Below are positions 12,038 through 22,217 of a stretch of DNA of 64,000 nt, piece after piece. Every line of letters starts with the position of its first letter. Position 1 is the stretch's first letter. The translations under genes and the position numbers were made by a program. Below the pieces are notes generated by a model, which worked only from the letters and a program-made list of their open reading frames with translations, did not search any database and was not told the DNA's origin. Origin of the DNA: Poa pratensis (lineage: Eukaryota; Streptophyta; Magnoliopsida; Poales; Poaceae); assembly GCA_947311845.1 (NCBI GenBank), contig CAMZMU010000080.1, positions 22,563,432-22,627,431 of the forward strand, written 5' to 3'.

Positions 12038-12435
12038 CGTTTTGGCTCCCGGGAGCATATGCTCCCGGTATTTTCAAAAAAAATTCAAAAATTGAAAACT
12101 TATCAAAAAAAATCCGAAAAAAATCATGCACGTACCCGAGCATGTTACGCACCGTCGCGTTAAATTTCGCACCGAAATGTCATCATATGCGCCCTGGGCA
12201 AAAATGACAAATTTCTGACAGGAAATGAGATCCGAAAATTTGAATTTCTTGTCAGAATTTTGTTTTTTTTTTTTGCCCAGGGCGCATACGGTGACATTTC
12301 GGTGCGAAATTTCACACGATGGTGCGTACCATGATCAGGTAGGTGCATGATTTTTTTCGGATTTTTTTGATAAGTTTTCATTTCTGGAATTTTTTTTGAA
12401 AATACCGGGAGCATATGCTCCCGGGTGCCAATACG
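12038..12435. mobile_element. Hairpin MITE with about 170-bp arms
   Basis: The segment folds back on itself almost completely. The left arm begins CGTTTTGGCTCCCGGGAGC and the right arm is its complement with few mismatches (CGTATTGGCACCCGGGAGC when reversed). The inner part of each arm contains CATATGCTCCCGGTATTTTC and TTTCGGTGCGAAATTT. A central non-paired spacer near 12215-12270 ends in a T-rich tract. It has no coding capacity. The target duplication is not clear. Such an RNA would form a long stem and could feed small-RNA production; that is inference. Confidence 0.75.
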
Positions 12436-12513
12436 AATTTCCGAAAAGTTCAACACTAGACACACTCTACTAGCCAGAGTACATTACTACTCACTCGACT
12501 AGCCCACACTGCA

Positions 12514-13857
12514 TTACTCCTCGTCGCTAGTCCACTCGAACGAGGAGGAATCGTCGAACTCCACCTTGATCAGCGTCGAGGGGCCAACCTCGATGTTCTT
12601 CTTCTTTGCATGTGCATCCCTCGCCCAATAGAATTCCAACTCCGACGTACTTCGGATGCTCCTATCCAGGCCCAGCCCTGAGCAAGTGCGGGTTGTGCAG
12701 CCGCACAGGGCCCCACGATTTTTAGGGCCCCACTCAGGTATGTACAGAAAAGCTGGAGCAGGCCCATTAGGTACGACCGAGAGCAAGTTTCGCTAAAAAA
12801 AACATAGATTGTGGCCTATGAAGTATGGATAGAACGTGAACGCCTCCTCAACACCTCGTCAATTCGTCAAAACGTTCTTGACTTCTCTCTCGCGCGGTCT
12901 CGCCAATCACGCTGAGGATGGGACGCCACTCTCTTCTTGGAATTAATGGAGCAGGGAGATCTCGATCTGCTGATTTGCAACAACTCCCTTCTCAATCTGC
13001 AACGGCTAGCAATCCCCTTCTAGATATCCCGTTGGGTTTACTTGTCCTTGTTTATTCGATCTGCCCAGCCTGATTCGATTCAGTTGTTTCGTACCTCTCT
13101 TCTCTTACCCGTAGGCTTGTGTGAGAGAGAAGGAGGAAGCCGACAGTGGCAGCAGCAGACAGTCCAATAGCAAGCCGGCGGCAAGGTTTTTCCGTTTGTG
13201 TTCTCGTTGCATGGAAGAGCAGGAGCAATCAACACCAACCAGTCAACTACTCAAGCTTCAATCATCCAAAGCTAGGTACTTTTGTAATTTTCTTCACACT
13301 TTCAAGTGTCAACATAATCTTATAATTCGTCCAATGCGTGTGTTTATGTTTGTGTTCTGAGATGTCATGTAGAAAATGTATGTCAACGATATTTGGAGAG
13401 AATCATGTTCAATGAGTAAATTGCTATTGAAATATGAAAACACACCTCTATAATTATTTATGTATGGAGGTCCATTTATTTTGTCTTGCACCGGGGCCCC
13501 AATATGTCAGGGCCGGCCCTGCTCCTATCGAAGCCTAGCCATGTACGTATCATCGGACTCATGGACGGCGAGCTGCCGCATGAGGAGGCGGTTTTCCCTT
13601 CCTCTTGACGGGTTGCAACCCGCACATCCGGAGCGAGACACTCCACCACTTGCCGACTCTCCACCTCAGTGAAGTTCGGCTTGGACTTCGGCCGGGTGTA
13701 CCTCCACACGGCGTGCATGGCTTCCTCTGGTGTGTCGAAAGTGGCGAACCACACGATGACCATGATAGAATATCTCGGCGGCGTAGCGGCTGGACGACCG
13801 TAGTCGCGCCCCGCGGAAACTGGTGTTGCTCTGGATGTGACAGCGTCGCGGTGGCAT
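12514..13857 (-). pseudogene. AP2/ERF-like pseudogene interrupted by a hAT element
   Basis: Read 13857 to 13530, then 12666 to 12514. The 5' part begins MPPRR and shows pieces of an AP2 DNA-binding domain in shifting frames: RYAAEI, then VWFATFDTPEEAMHAVWRY, then RPKSKPNFTEVES. The 3' part ends ELEFYWARDAHAKKK…SSSFEWTSDEE and a stop. I recall this arrangement from a grass-expanded, intronless AP2-like family. The two parts are separated by an 855-bp hAT insertion with 8-bp target duplications. The AP2 core also has frame shifts and lacks the usual intact strand motifs, so it is not functional. A solo LTR begins three bases upstream of the ATG at 13857, removing its original promoter. Family call moderately secure. 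Confidence 0.65.
12667..13521. mobile_element. hAT element inserted in the AP2-like pseudogene
   Basis: The termini are CAGGCCCAGCCCTGA and, at the other end reversed, CAGGGCCGGCCCTGA, a hAT-type terminal repeat. The 8-bp target duplication CTCCTATC occurs at 12659-12666 and 13522-13529. The 855-bp body includes a short open frame (about 13121-13360, starting MREKEEADSGSSRQSN) that may be the remains of a transposase N-terminus. It lacks the catalytic and dimerisation regions and so is non-autonomous. Confidence 0.82.
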
Positions 13858-13859
13858 AT

Positions 13860-15255
13860 TGATGTCTACTACACGGTTCTATTCTTTTAAGTGAGTAACC
13901 CAAGGTTTATCGAACTCAGGGAGGTAGAGGTCAAAGGTATCCCTCTCAAGCAACACTGCAATTAAGATACAAGAAGTCTCTTGTGTCCCCAACACACCCA
14001 ATACACTTGTCAGGTGTATGAGTGCATTAATTCGGTGAAGAGATGGTAAAATGCAAGTGATATGGATGATTACAAGTGGTATTTGTAAACTGTAATAAAA
14101 ATGGCAGCAAACGAACATGCAACAAAACTGAGAGTAAACGGTGTTTCAATGCTTGGAAACAAGGCCTAGGGTCATACTTTCACTAGTGGTCACTCCCAAC
14201 AATTGTAACACAGTTGAACACAAGAATAAAACTTCCTCTTCAATATGCAACCTAGATGCTACTCGGAGACTGTTCTTCTATTGGATAAGAAACACAATTC
14301 TACTGCGTAGGGCTACAAAACCAAACCTTAAAATTTGTATTCCAAGTCTAGGGACACCCCATGCTGTCACTATGAGCACCCCAAGATAGTACTAAACAAA
14401 CACCACAATTTCATAGTGACATCCAACACTAAGAACAACTCATGGTAAGTATCCCTCTAATCTATTATCCATAGAATCACACACGGCACGCACACTGTCA
14501 ACTTCGCACTGTGGGACAAAGGTGACTCCGGAAATTATAATAGATAAAACCAATTGAGTAGCATATCCATGACATAATGAAGGTGAAACATCTACGAATT
14601 CAACTACATTACAATGCTCATGATCACATAAAGATCATACCATGAGAGAGAGATAAACCACATAGCTGCAGCAAGAGCCCTCAGCCTCGATGAAAAACTA
14701 CTCCCGACGCATCATGGGAGGCAGCAGTGGCGATGAAGATGGCTTTGGGGGGCAATTCCCCGTCCCGGCAGAGTAACGGAACAGAGACTTATGTCCCCCG
14801 AAATAGGGTTTCAGATGGCGGCGGAGCTCGGAGTCGTATTTAGGAAAATCCTTCGGGGGTCGTCGTTTTTAGGTCAGGAGGGATTTCATAGGCGAAGAGT
14901 CGACGAAAGGCGGTGGAAAGGGGGCCCACACGGGCTGGGGCGCGGGCCCACCCCTGGCCGCGCCCTCAGGCCGTTTGGGGGTTGTGGGCCCCACCTACAG
15001 CTGATCTTCGGGCTCCGTGGCTTATTTGTGCTGGAAATAATTCCCGTAAATTTTCGTCCAATTCCGAGCACTTTCATTTTTGGGTCTTTTCTGCAATGCA
15101 TAGACAAAACAGACAGATCCTGGCACTGGCACTAGGTTAATAGATTAGTCCAATAAATGTCATAAAATGATATAAAACTATAGAAGAAACATGTGACATT
15201 TGATATAAAACAAGCATGGAACCTAAAAAATTATAGATACGTTTGAGACGTATCA
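13860..15255 (-). mobile_element. Solo LTR of a gypsy-like retrotransposon
   Basis: Starts TGATGTCTACTACAC and ends AGATACGTTTGAGACGTATCA, i.e. TG…CA on either strand. Its last part (about 14640-15255) parallels the LTRs at 47,878 and 54,414: a GATGAAnnACTnC motif, a GC-rich block, TAGGTTAATAGATTAG near 15134, and the same terminal GATACG sequence. No internal region or second LTR adjoins it. The flanking five bases (CATAT and CGCAG) do not match, so it lacks a target duplication and may come from recombination between two copies or from deletion. Confidence 0.65.
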
Positions 15256-16020
15256 CGCAGTCGACCTCGATGCGGCTGGGTGCAGTATCGGTTTTGTCGG
15301 CTGAAATTTCTTGCGTCTGCGGCCATAATCGGATGCAGCGAGGTGGATCTAGGGACGGGGTGGTGCGGCGGCACTGGATTCAGTCGGAATCGATGACAGC
15401 GCGGTACGGTGCGTGTGGTGGGATTGGGGTGGGGATTTTTCGGCGAAGCGGTTGGGCTGCCCGCGGCTGTGTTTTGATGATGTAAAAATTTGGGGCATGA
15501 TATATATTTGGGGAACAAAGGGCTAAAATTTGGGGCATGGTGTACAAATTTACGTCTCCATATAGTTATTCGTCGTCTCTTGGAGCATTTCTTTTTGGCC
15601 TTTGGTGATGTAAAAAAATGGTATTTGGGCACATACCCTATTTTAAGTCATCTACTGGAGTTGCTCTAAGAGCATCTCTAGCATATACCCAAAAATGCCA
15701 AATCGTAAAACTAGTTTAGTTTCAAATACTCCAAAACTGGTTTTACAGTGTGCAATTGCATCTCACAAAATAGATACACTATATTCATACTGGGAATTTA
15801 GAAAAATAACTTCACGCTCGATTTTGGTTTTGATCACGGCATCAAACAATAATTCATAGTTTCATATGTAACAGCTTATACATTAACAGTTCATACACTT
15901 TTATGCTTTTATCAGACAAAAAACTGCCCACATATGATTGATGAATTGAAGCTTTATTATATTTTCCTTGTTTTATGATTATTACATATTTGATAGAGCT
16001 TTTGAGAACCTGTGATAGAG
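15256..16020. other. Intergenic sequence with MITE-like fragments
   Basis: The segment 15256-15480 is GC-rich and may be the displaced upstream region of the AP2-like pseudogene. At 15640-15720 the motif GAGTTGCTCTAAGAGCATCTCTAGCA-type sequence, common at MITE ends in grasses, appears, but I cannot pair it with a second end. No gene is supported. Confidence 0.35.
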
Positions 16021-16049
16021 CTTTTGAAGTGGCAAGAGAATTTAAATAA

Positions 16050-17830
16050 AAAATGACGAGCTCATCATTGTTGCCACCTATACTTTTTTAGGATTTTGAG
16101 CAAGTCGAGAAGGACCAAAAGGTCATCAAGAGTGAGCTCACTAAAATCACTGAGCCTCATGATCAACTTAATAAAAACTACATTTCTTAAATATCTTGCT
16201 ACATGTCCTCCTCTAGATTTAAATGATAATCCGTGTGCCACTAACTCTTATTGTGACAATTATTGAGCAGAACACTAGGTTTAAGGTCCTAATTGACAAG
16301 GGCCAAGCCACTTCTACCAAGGGGAGAAGAAGTTCAGTGACCTTTGAGCAATCAATAAAAAAATGTTGGAAAATAAGGGTTTGGGTATGTACTTAAGTCT
16401 ATACAAGAAGAAAAACAAGATGCCTACTCTTCCTTTAAAAATGTTATCATTGTGAAGAAGGAGGAGAGGCAAGAAAGAAGGAGAACAACACCGTTGTAAG
16501 TGGTGGTGCTACAAGGGGCAAAGCCACCCATGATTAATTTTCCATAAAGTATTACCCATATTATGAGCTTTGTAAAGCCAAGGTTGGACATGTTTATGAT
16601 AAGTTTGTTTTTTCTCGTAATGATTATATTGAATGGATATGTCTATTTGGCCTCCTAAGATCCTTGTTACTTACACTCGAGGACCCATCGAAATATGTGT
16701 ACCTTAATCCAAGACTTGATTCATTGTAGGAGTTTGATTCTGGTGGCGGTTAATGGGTGGATTCATGGATTATCCAACATATTATTCATCTCATTTGGGG
16801 CTTCAAGGTCTAAGGTATTGGGTTTTGTCAAGGCGATGATATCTCATGATACATCTACTGAGAACGTTGTGCTTGTCGAATCCTTTCCATTCAATTTTGC
16901 TTTCCGTTAGACAACTAGCTTTGTGGTTATAGTACATTCTTTTGGTTTAAACCATGTGACCATATTTTGAAGCAATTCTCTTAAACTAGCATTTTTGGGC
17001 ATGTCGAAGTCAATTTATAGGCAGTAGATTTTTTGAAAGATGCCACGACGGTTGCGACGTGCCTAATGGACAAATCCGATGTGGCATGGTTTTGTCATGG
17101 CCGCTTAACCCACGTTGGTATGAGAAATTTGGAAAGTCTACTAATGGGGGAACACATATTTGGACTAACGAATGTGCGTTTTCTAAAGATCATACTTGTT
17201 GTGCGTGCATTGCCACAAATCTACATGAGAAGCATCCTCGTAAGAATATTATCACTTCCAAGAGGCCCTTAGATCTCATTCATTGGGTATGTTTGGAGCT
17301 ACAACTTATGATAGTCTTGGTGACAAGTAATATTGTTAGGTTCTTTTCGATGATTATTCAAAATACAATTGAGTTTAATTATTCAAGAGGAAGAGTGTGA
17401 CCCAAGGTACATTGATTCCCTTCACTAATGAAGCTCAATGTCAACACAACGCAAAGACTTTGGCAATAAGAAGCACCAATGGTCTGGAGTTCAAAAACTA
17501 CATCATGGATGAATTCTTAAGCCATGAGAGGATCAAACATCAATATTCAGATGTCTATACCTCTGAACAAAGTGATGTAGCATAGAGAAAAACTAAACTC
17601 GTATGGACTAAATTATGATGGTGCAACTTAAGTGCTTGTATAACTTTTGGGCCAAAGCCATTGTTTCTGCATGTCATGCAACAAACCGGCAATCTCTGCC
17701 AGATTCTAAACAAGACTTCATATTAGATCGTAACCGGGAACACTACAAACCTCAAATACTTTCTGTTATTTGGATGTAAGTGCTTTATTCTTATCATAGG
17801 TACACGGTTAGAAAACAAGGCACTCAACAT
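16050..17830 (+). pseudogene. Copia retrotransposon gag-pol relic
   Basis: Degenerate Ty1/copia coding sequence in the plus direction. Pieces of a pre-integrase segment are visible at about 17033-17270 (MDKSDVAWFCHGRLTHVGMR, then EHIFGLTNVRF). An integrase-like segment lies at about 17397-17585 (RSTNGLEFKNYIMDEFLSHE, then IKHQYSDVYTSEQSDVA). Further traces reach about 17,820 (LFGCKCF). Stops and frame changes interrupt every domain, and the catalytic aspartate position of the RSDNG motif reads T. The gag part (16,080-16,600) is barely recognisable. It is older and more decayed than the copia element at 42-57 kb. Confidence 0.7.
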
Positions 17831-18745
17831 AGTGACATGGAATATTGGCTCTCACGAAAGAGAAAGGCAAGCCCATGGGTACGAGGTGTCCCACGATGAC
17901 GATACAGATTTCTACTAAAATAGAAAACTAAAACCGACATGTAGTACAAGGAAAGTGTAAACATACCCGGAATACGCGTGCCAATTTGTAACCGAATAGG
18001 ACTTGACTTGTTAGCCAACCGTACACCTTGTAACTCTACTCCGATCATGTATATAAGGGGTGGGGGACAGGGAGAACCCGAATACACGATTTACAACATG
18101 ATATAATAAGCAAACAAAAATCACATAACACAAAAGAGAGTACAAAATAGATGTAGGCTCAAACAAGAGTAAGCTTTTTACCAGACATGTGTTTTCTGGG
18201 GACTGGACCGTCTAAATCTTCTCTATGTGCTAACACGTCGGATCGCCCTACCCCCATATTCATTGTTGTGCGAAAATTTCCTAACACGTAGTAGAGCTAA
18301 ATCCGGTCGTTATGTGAGTGCTTAGTTAGACTACACAAATAGATAATACAAAAATAATGTCAATGTGACATGTCCAAACTACAGAATGCAAGCCACATGA
18401 CATAAGCACTCAATACCATTTTACGAACTTATGATTTTGAATTTTGGTAATATATTAATATCAAGATGGTATCAATTACAATCGTCCTTTTCAACAGCAT
18501 GATGCCAAGATTCTAGTCAAGACATCAAGAATGCATACATCCAAATTATTACTGAGGGAAAAAGAAAAGGAGAAGTAGATCTGCAGCAAGCAGAAATCAC
18601 CGTTCAACCATTGACAACACATGAATTTCAAGAATGATTCTCCAAAATAACGCCTTCGGAAAGAGAATTACACATAGTCCCGTTGCAGAATGAAACTATT
18701 TTTAAGGCTAGACCATCAGTTTACACCCTAAAGATCAGGTCCAAG
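17831..18745. other. LTR-like and repetitive intergenic sequence
   Basis: A promoter-like TATATAAGGGG at about 18050-18060, together with CCTAACACG ends near 18228 and 18280, suggests a decayed LTR, but I cannot delimit it. The rest shows no gene. Confidence 0.3.
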
Positions 18746-19125
18746 CAACTCCAAACAATGTCCTTAACAAGGAATGCGGCGTAAACACCGCCATTTTCAG
18801 GTACAACTAATTAAGATCTGACTTAGGATTTTTGTTCCATATCTCAAGACCAGGTACTTGAGAAAGCACCACCGAAACAGTCACATATGCTGCTGCACCA
18901 CTTGCTGGCCCGATAAAGTAGACGCTCACGCACACAATTGATCAACAACTCTAAATAATGCCCTAAACAGGGAATGATGCGAAATTAACCCGCCATTGCC
19001 TGATACAATTAATTAAGATCAGACTTAGGATTATCATCTTATATCTCAAGACTAGGTACTGGAGAAAGAATGACCAAAACTATTGGCACAATAAAGTCGA
19101 CGGTGACGCACACACTCGATCTTGA
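18746..19125. repeat. Diverged tandem duplication, period about 200 bp
   Basis: Two copies start at about 18746 (CAACTCCAAACAATG) and 18946 (CAACTCTAAATAATG). They share the order GGGAATG, CGCCATT, AATTAAGATC, GACTTAGGAT, ATCTCAAGAC, GGTACT. Copies differ at roughly one position in five. No coding role is seen. The composition is like a LINE 3' region, which is a guess. Confidence 0.6.
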
Positions 19126-19682
19126 CGTGGACATTGCCACGTGACCGATAATCATGCCCACAAACAGTCATCTCACGTCCACATGCAATTTGACGAGAGA
19201 AGACCGTCATTGGCACCGCCAAAATTCCTTATTGGGGACGCTCTGACAACTTCGCACCTTTGTCGCCGATGATAGCCCGCGAATATGGACATGACGACTG
19301 GCTCGCAGACAAACCCACTACACAACTTCATGTTCACGGCAACAAAGAAAGAGCATCTCTAGTGGAAGGTGTATATGGACATGTAAGCAAGATATACACG
19401 ACGTGAGGTAAAAATGGGTTCCCATCTGCTAATGTACACTGTGGTTCCATCCACCTTGCTACACAAGGTGTAAATATAAACCATCCATCCACCACCTCTA
19501 GAGGCACCGGCGGATCCACCCTTTGCTAGGGGATGCACGGGACACCGGGTAGAATCATTTTTCTTTGCAAATCATCAATTTTTCACCATGTGTGCACCAC
19601 TCAAAAGTTGATTTTTATCTGATTTGGCACCCCGGTGATGAATGCTTTAGCTCCGCCACCAGAGTATAGATGTGCTCAATCT

Positions 19683-20106
19683 TTTTTTTTTGCATGGTAA
19701 TACGATTCTCATTGATAAATAAAAGACGAGATACAAAGTACGTATACACCGATCTTACAGATCTGGAAAGATAGGATAAACCTATGTGACAAACCAACGC
19801 CTATCCATCTTTTTCGGCACCACCCTAGCAGCCACCAAAGAAGAAATAGACAGATCACCTCTTCACCCGAGCTTGACGCGGCTCCATCGCTGATCAGCAG
19901 CTTTTCGGACCTCCAAAATAGTTTGCCATAAGACAAACCATTGCCGTTGAAAGAATCAGACCGGGGCAGCATGTCCCTGGACACGCCATCGAACTTCAGC
20001 ACTGGCACCCCCGCACGACGACGTCGGAGTAGGGAACCAGAACCATCAGCTTCCAACCACGAACCCACCACAAGGTGCACCATCTTCCAGCTGTCACCAG
20101 TGCAGA
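19683..20106 (-). mobile_element. 5'-truncated retroposon (LINE/SINE-like) with target duplication
   Basis: An 11-bp direct repeat GTGCTCAATCT flanks the segment (19672-19682 and 20107-20117). The left end is a T tract at 19683-19691, i.e. a poly(A) tail on the minus strand, preceded in that orientation by TTATCAATGAGAATCG and CATGC. This is the signature of target-primed reverse transcription. A 124-codon open frame on the minus strand shows no recognised domain. About 424 bp, too short for a full LINE. Confidence 0.8.
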
Positions 20107-20331
20107 GTGCTCAATCTAAACCTTCCGCTCAAGAATTTGGAGGTGTATAAACCGAAAAGGTGTATATAAACGTGTGCATGTGGAGATATCCGATCAGTTG
20201 CTGCTAACACAAAAGTAAGCTGACTCCAAAGAGACCCGTCCTACACTCCTACCTCGCGAAGTCCTTATCAAGTTGAATCCTTACGAAATACCCAGGACAC
20301 TGACAAAAAAATACATTTATTCAAAACTATG

Positions 20332-20380
20332 TACTGATGTAATAGTTTTTTTTTTTTGCGAAACTACTGATGTAATAGTT
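20332..20380 (-). mobile_element. Ultra-short retroposon tail (17 bp) with 16-bp target duplication
   Basis: TACTGATGTAATAGTT occurs at 20332-20347 and 20365-20380. Between them lie only ten Ts and GCGAAAC. On the minus strand the insert reads GTTTCGC followed by A10, i.e. the extreme 3' end of a poly(A) retroposon. It lies 54 bp downstream of the monooxygenase stop codon. Confidence 0.7.
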
Positions 20381-20433
20381 AGAATTTTATATCGGCACAT
20401 ACTGATTTTGTTTTTTGAAATTTGGATGATATT

Positions 20434-22099
20434 TCACTGCAAGTGACACGAAGTATCGCCAGCTACAGTTGGCGCGCCACCAAAATACGGCATGCCTCTC
20501 TGCCGCAGCTGCAAAGCCTCCTCCTCCGTCGCCGTCCTCACGTCGAAGCCCCCAGCCTCACCGACCTCCACGGGCAGGCCCTGCTTGAGCCGCCCGAGCC
20601 TGCGTGCGTGCAGCACCTGCGCCGACACGACCGGCAGCCGCGCCGCCTCGTACTCAGTCAGCGCGTGCGGCGGCGGCGTCTCCCCCCACCTCCCGAGGCA
20701 TCCGCCGAGCACGCGGGCGTCGTGGACGGACATGTTGGTGCTGCGCAGCCCGTGCGGCGTGGTCGGGTGCGCCGCGTCGCCGACCAGCGCCACGCTGCCG
20801 CCCGCCCACGACAGCCGCGGCAGCGGGTCCGCGTCGTAGATCACGTTCACGAACGGCTCCGCCGTTCCCGGATCAGCCGCGCCAGCTCCGGCGACCAGAC
20901 GCGGTCGGCCTCGTCCTGCATCCGCGCCAGCGTGGCGTCGCTCACCTTCATCGTCACCGAGCTCCCCTGTTAGTTAGCCACAACCCATCCATCCGTTAGA
21001 GAAGCACATAATTTGCAACTTGGCAGGGGATCGATCGCCAATTCGCCATTACCGTGAGCTCTGGCTCTGGACCGTTGATGTACCAGAGCCAGTTGAGCCT
21101 GGTCCCGGGCAACTCGTAGAGCACGGCGTGAGTTTTGTCGGCCAGATCGAAGTAGAGGCAGCTGCCGAGCTCCGGGTACTCTCTCCGGATGCCTATGATG
21201 AGGTCGGAGCTCTCCTTTCCGGTGAAATCGAACACGCCTCGCCATGCGCAGTACCCGGAGTACCTGCACATTGACCACAAAATATGAAATGGTGAAAATC
21301 TAATGCCCTAATAGGCTAATACGATCGGATCGAAACGGATTTACTGAAATGTTCGAGGATGCGATGTGTTCTATGTGAAATTGCTTGGCACCAAATACGC
21401 AGATCGCATTCAGTTCACAAGTGTCAGCAGATTTTTAACTCACCGCAGTTTGAGGTCGGGGAGGAAGCGCCGTCGGATCGACGACGTGCAGCCATCCGCC
21501 GCGACTAGCAAATTCCCGGCGACCTCCACGGTTTCGCCGGTTGCGAGCACGCGAGCCGTCGCGACGACCCCGCGTTTGTCACCATCGTCGCCGTCAGACA
21601 CCTGGAACGAAAGGAACTGGTGGCCCCAGAGCACGGTCACCGCGAGCGGCAGAGCCTCGTGAAGCCGCCGGTGCAGCTCGCCCCAGTGCGCCGCGCGGAA
21701 GTTGAAGCCCTCGTCCCTCGTCAGCGTCCGTGCCGCCTTCGTCTCGCTGTCCGTTGCTCTGTTCTGCGGTAGCAACCCATGCCCATAAGGCAAGGAAGGG
21801 AACAGAACAGGCCGAGTTGTTAATGTCGAATCGGGGAGGACGGAGGCGCTTACCAGGTCGACGGCGAGCGGCAGAGTGGCCTCGTCGAGACCCCACCCGG
21901 GGATCCAGCGGGCGAGGGTCTCCATAGACTGCGCATCCAGTCCCAGCCCGGCGCCCGTGCCGCCTCCGGCCGCCGGCCCCGCCGCCTTCTCTAGCACAAC
22001 CGCCTCCCACCCCGCCTCCGCCGCCGCGTGCGCGCAGGCCAGGCCCGCCACGCTCCCTCCCACCACCACGGCCACCCGCTTACCCATCACAGCAGCCAT
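20434..22099 (-). CDS. FAD-dependent monooxygenase (plant MO1/MO2-like)
   Basis: Four exons on the minus strand: 22099-21854, 21763-21444, 21263-21053, 20966-20434, all GT/AG, predicted 436 residues. Members are flavin monooxygenases related to salicylate hydroxylase and zeaxanthin epoxidase; the substrate of this one is unknown. FAD-binding motifs are visible: N-terminal VAVVVGGSVAGLACA dinucleotide fold, LLVAADGCTSSIRRRFLPD before the second intron, and the GD motif VGDAAHPTTPHGLRSTNMSV in the last exon. The ATG at 22099 is the first in frame. Oddity: in the last exon the frame moves by one base at about 20865 (…RLIRE to EPFVNVIYDAD…), leaving an early stop. Exon 4 is 533 nt where 534 fits its phase-0 start and its stop. 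It diverges from the PPR gene with 118 bp between start codons. Confidence 0.87.
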
Positions 22100-22217
22100 C
22101 GCTTCTCCCAACTCCTCGAGCCTTTCTTATCGCTGACTACTATTTGTACACGGCACCTAAAAATTCCATCTTGGCCAGCGACCTCCACGCGTTCCGCGTC
22201 GCCGCCACACGCCCAGG
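22100..22217. promoter_or_regulatory. Bidirectional promoter spacer between monooxygenase and PPR genes
   Basis: Only 118 bp separate the start codons of two divergently oriented genes. The spacer must hold both 5' leaders and core promoters unless transcription starts inside the neighbouring gene. It has no clear TATA box; a TTTCTTATCGC pyrimidine patch and a C-rich CTCCACGCGTTCCGCGTCGC part are seen. Confidence 0.55.

Noticed and set aside
13121..13360. Independent small gene inside the hAT element
   Set aside because: Low-complexity N-terminus without a domain; more simply a remnant of the element itself.
19505..19661. Possible old hAT MITE (CGGCGGATCCA versus CTCCGCCACC ends)
   Set aside because: The ends pair poorly and no 8-bp target duplication was found.
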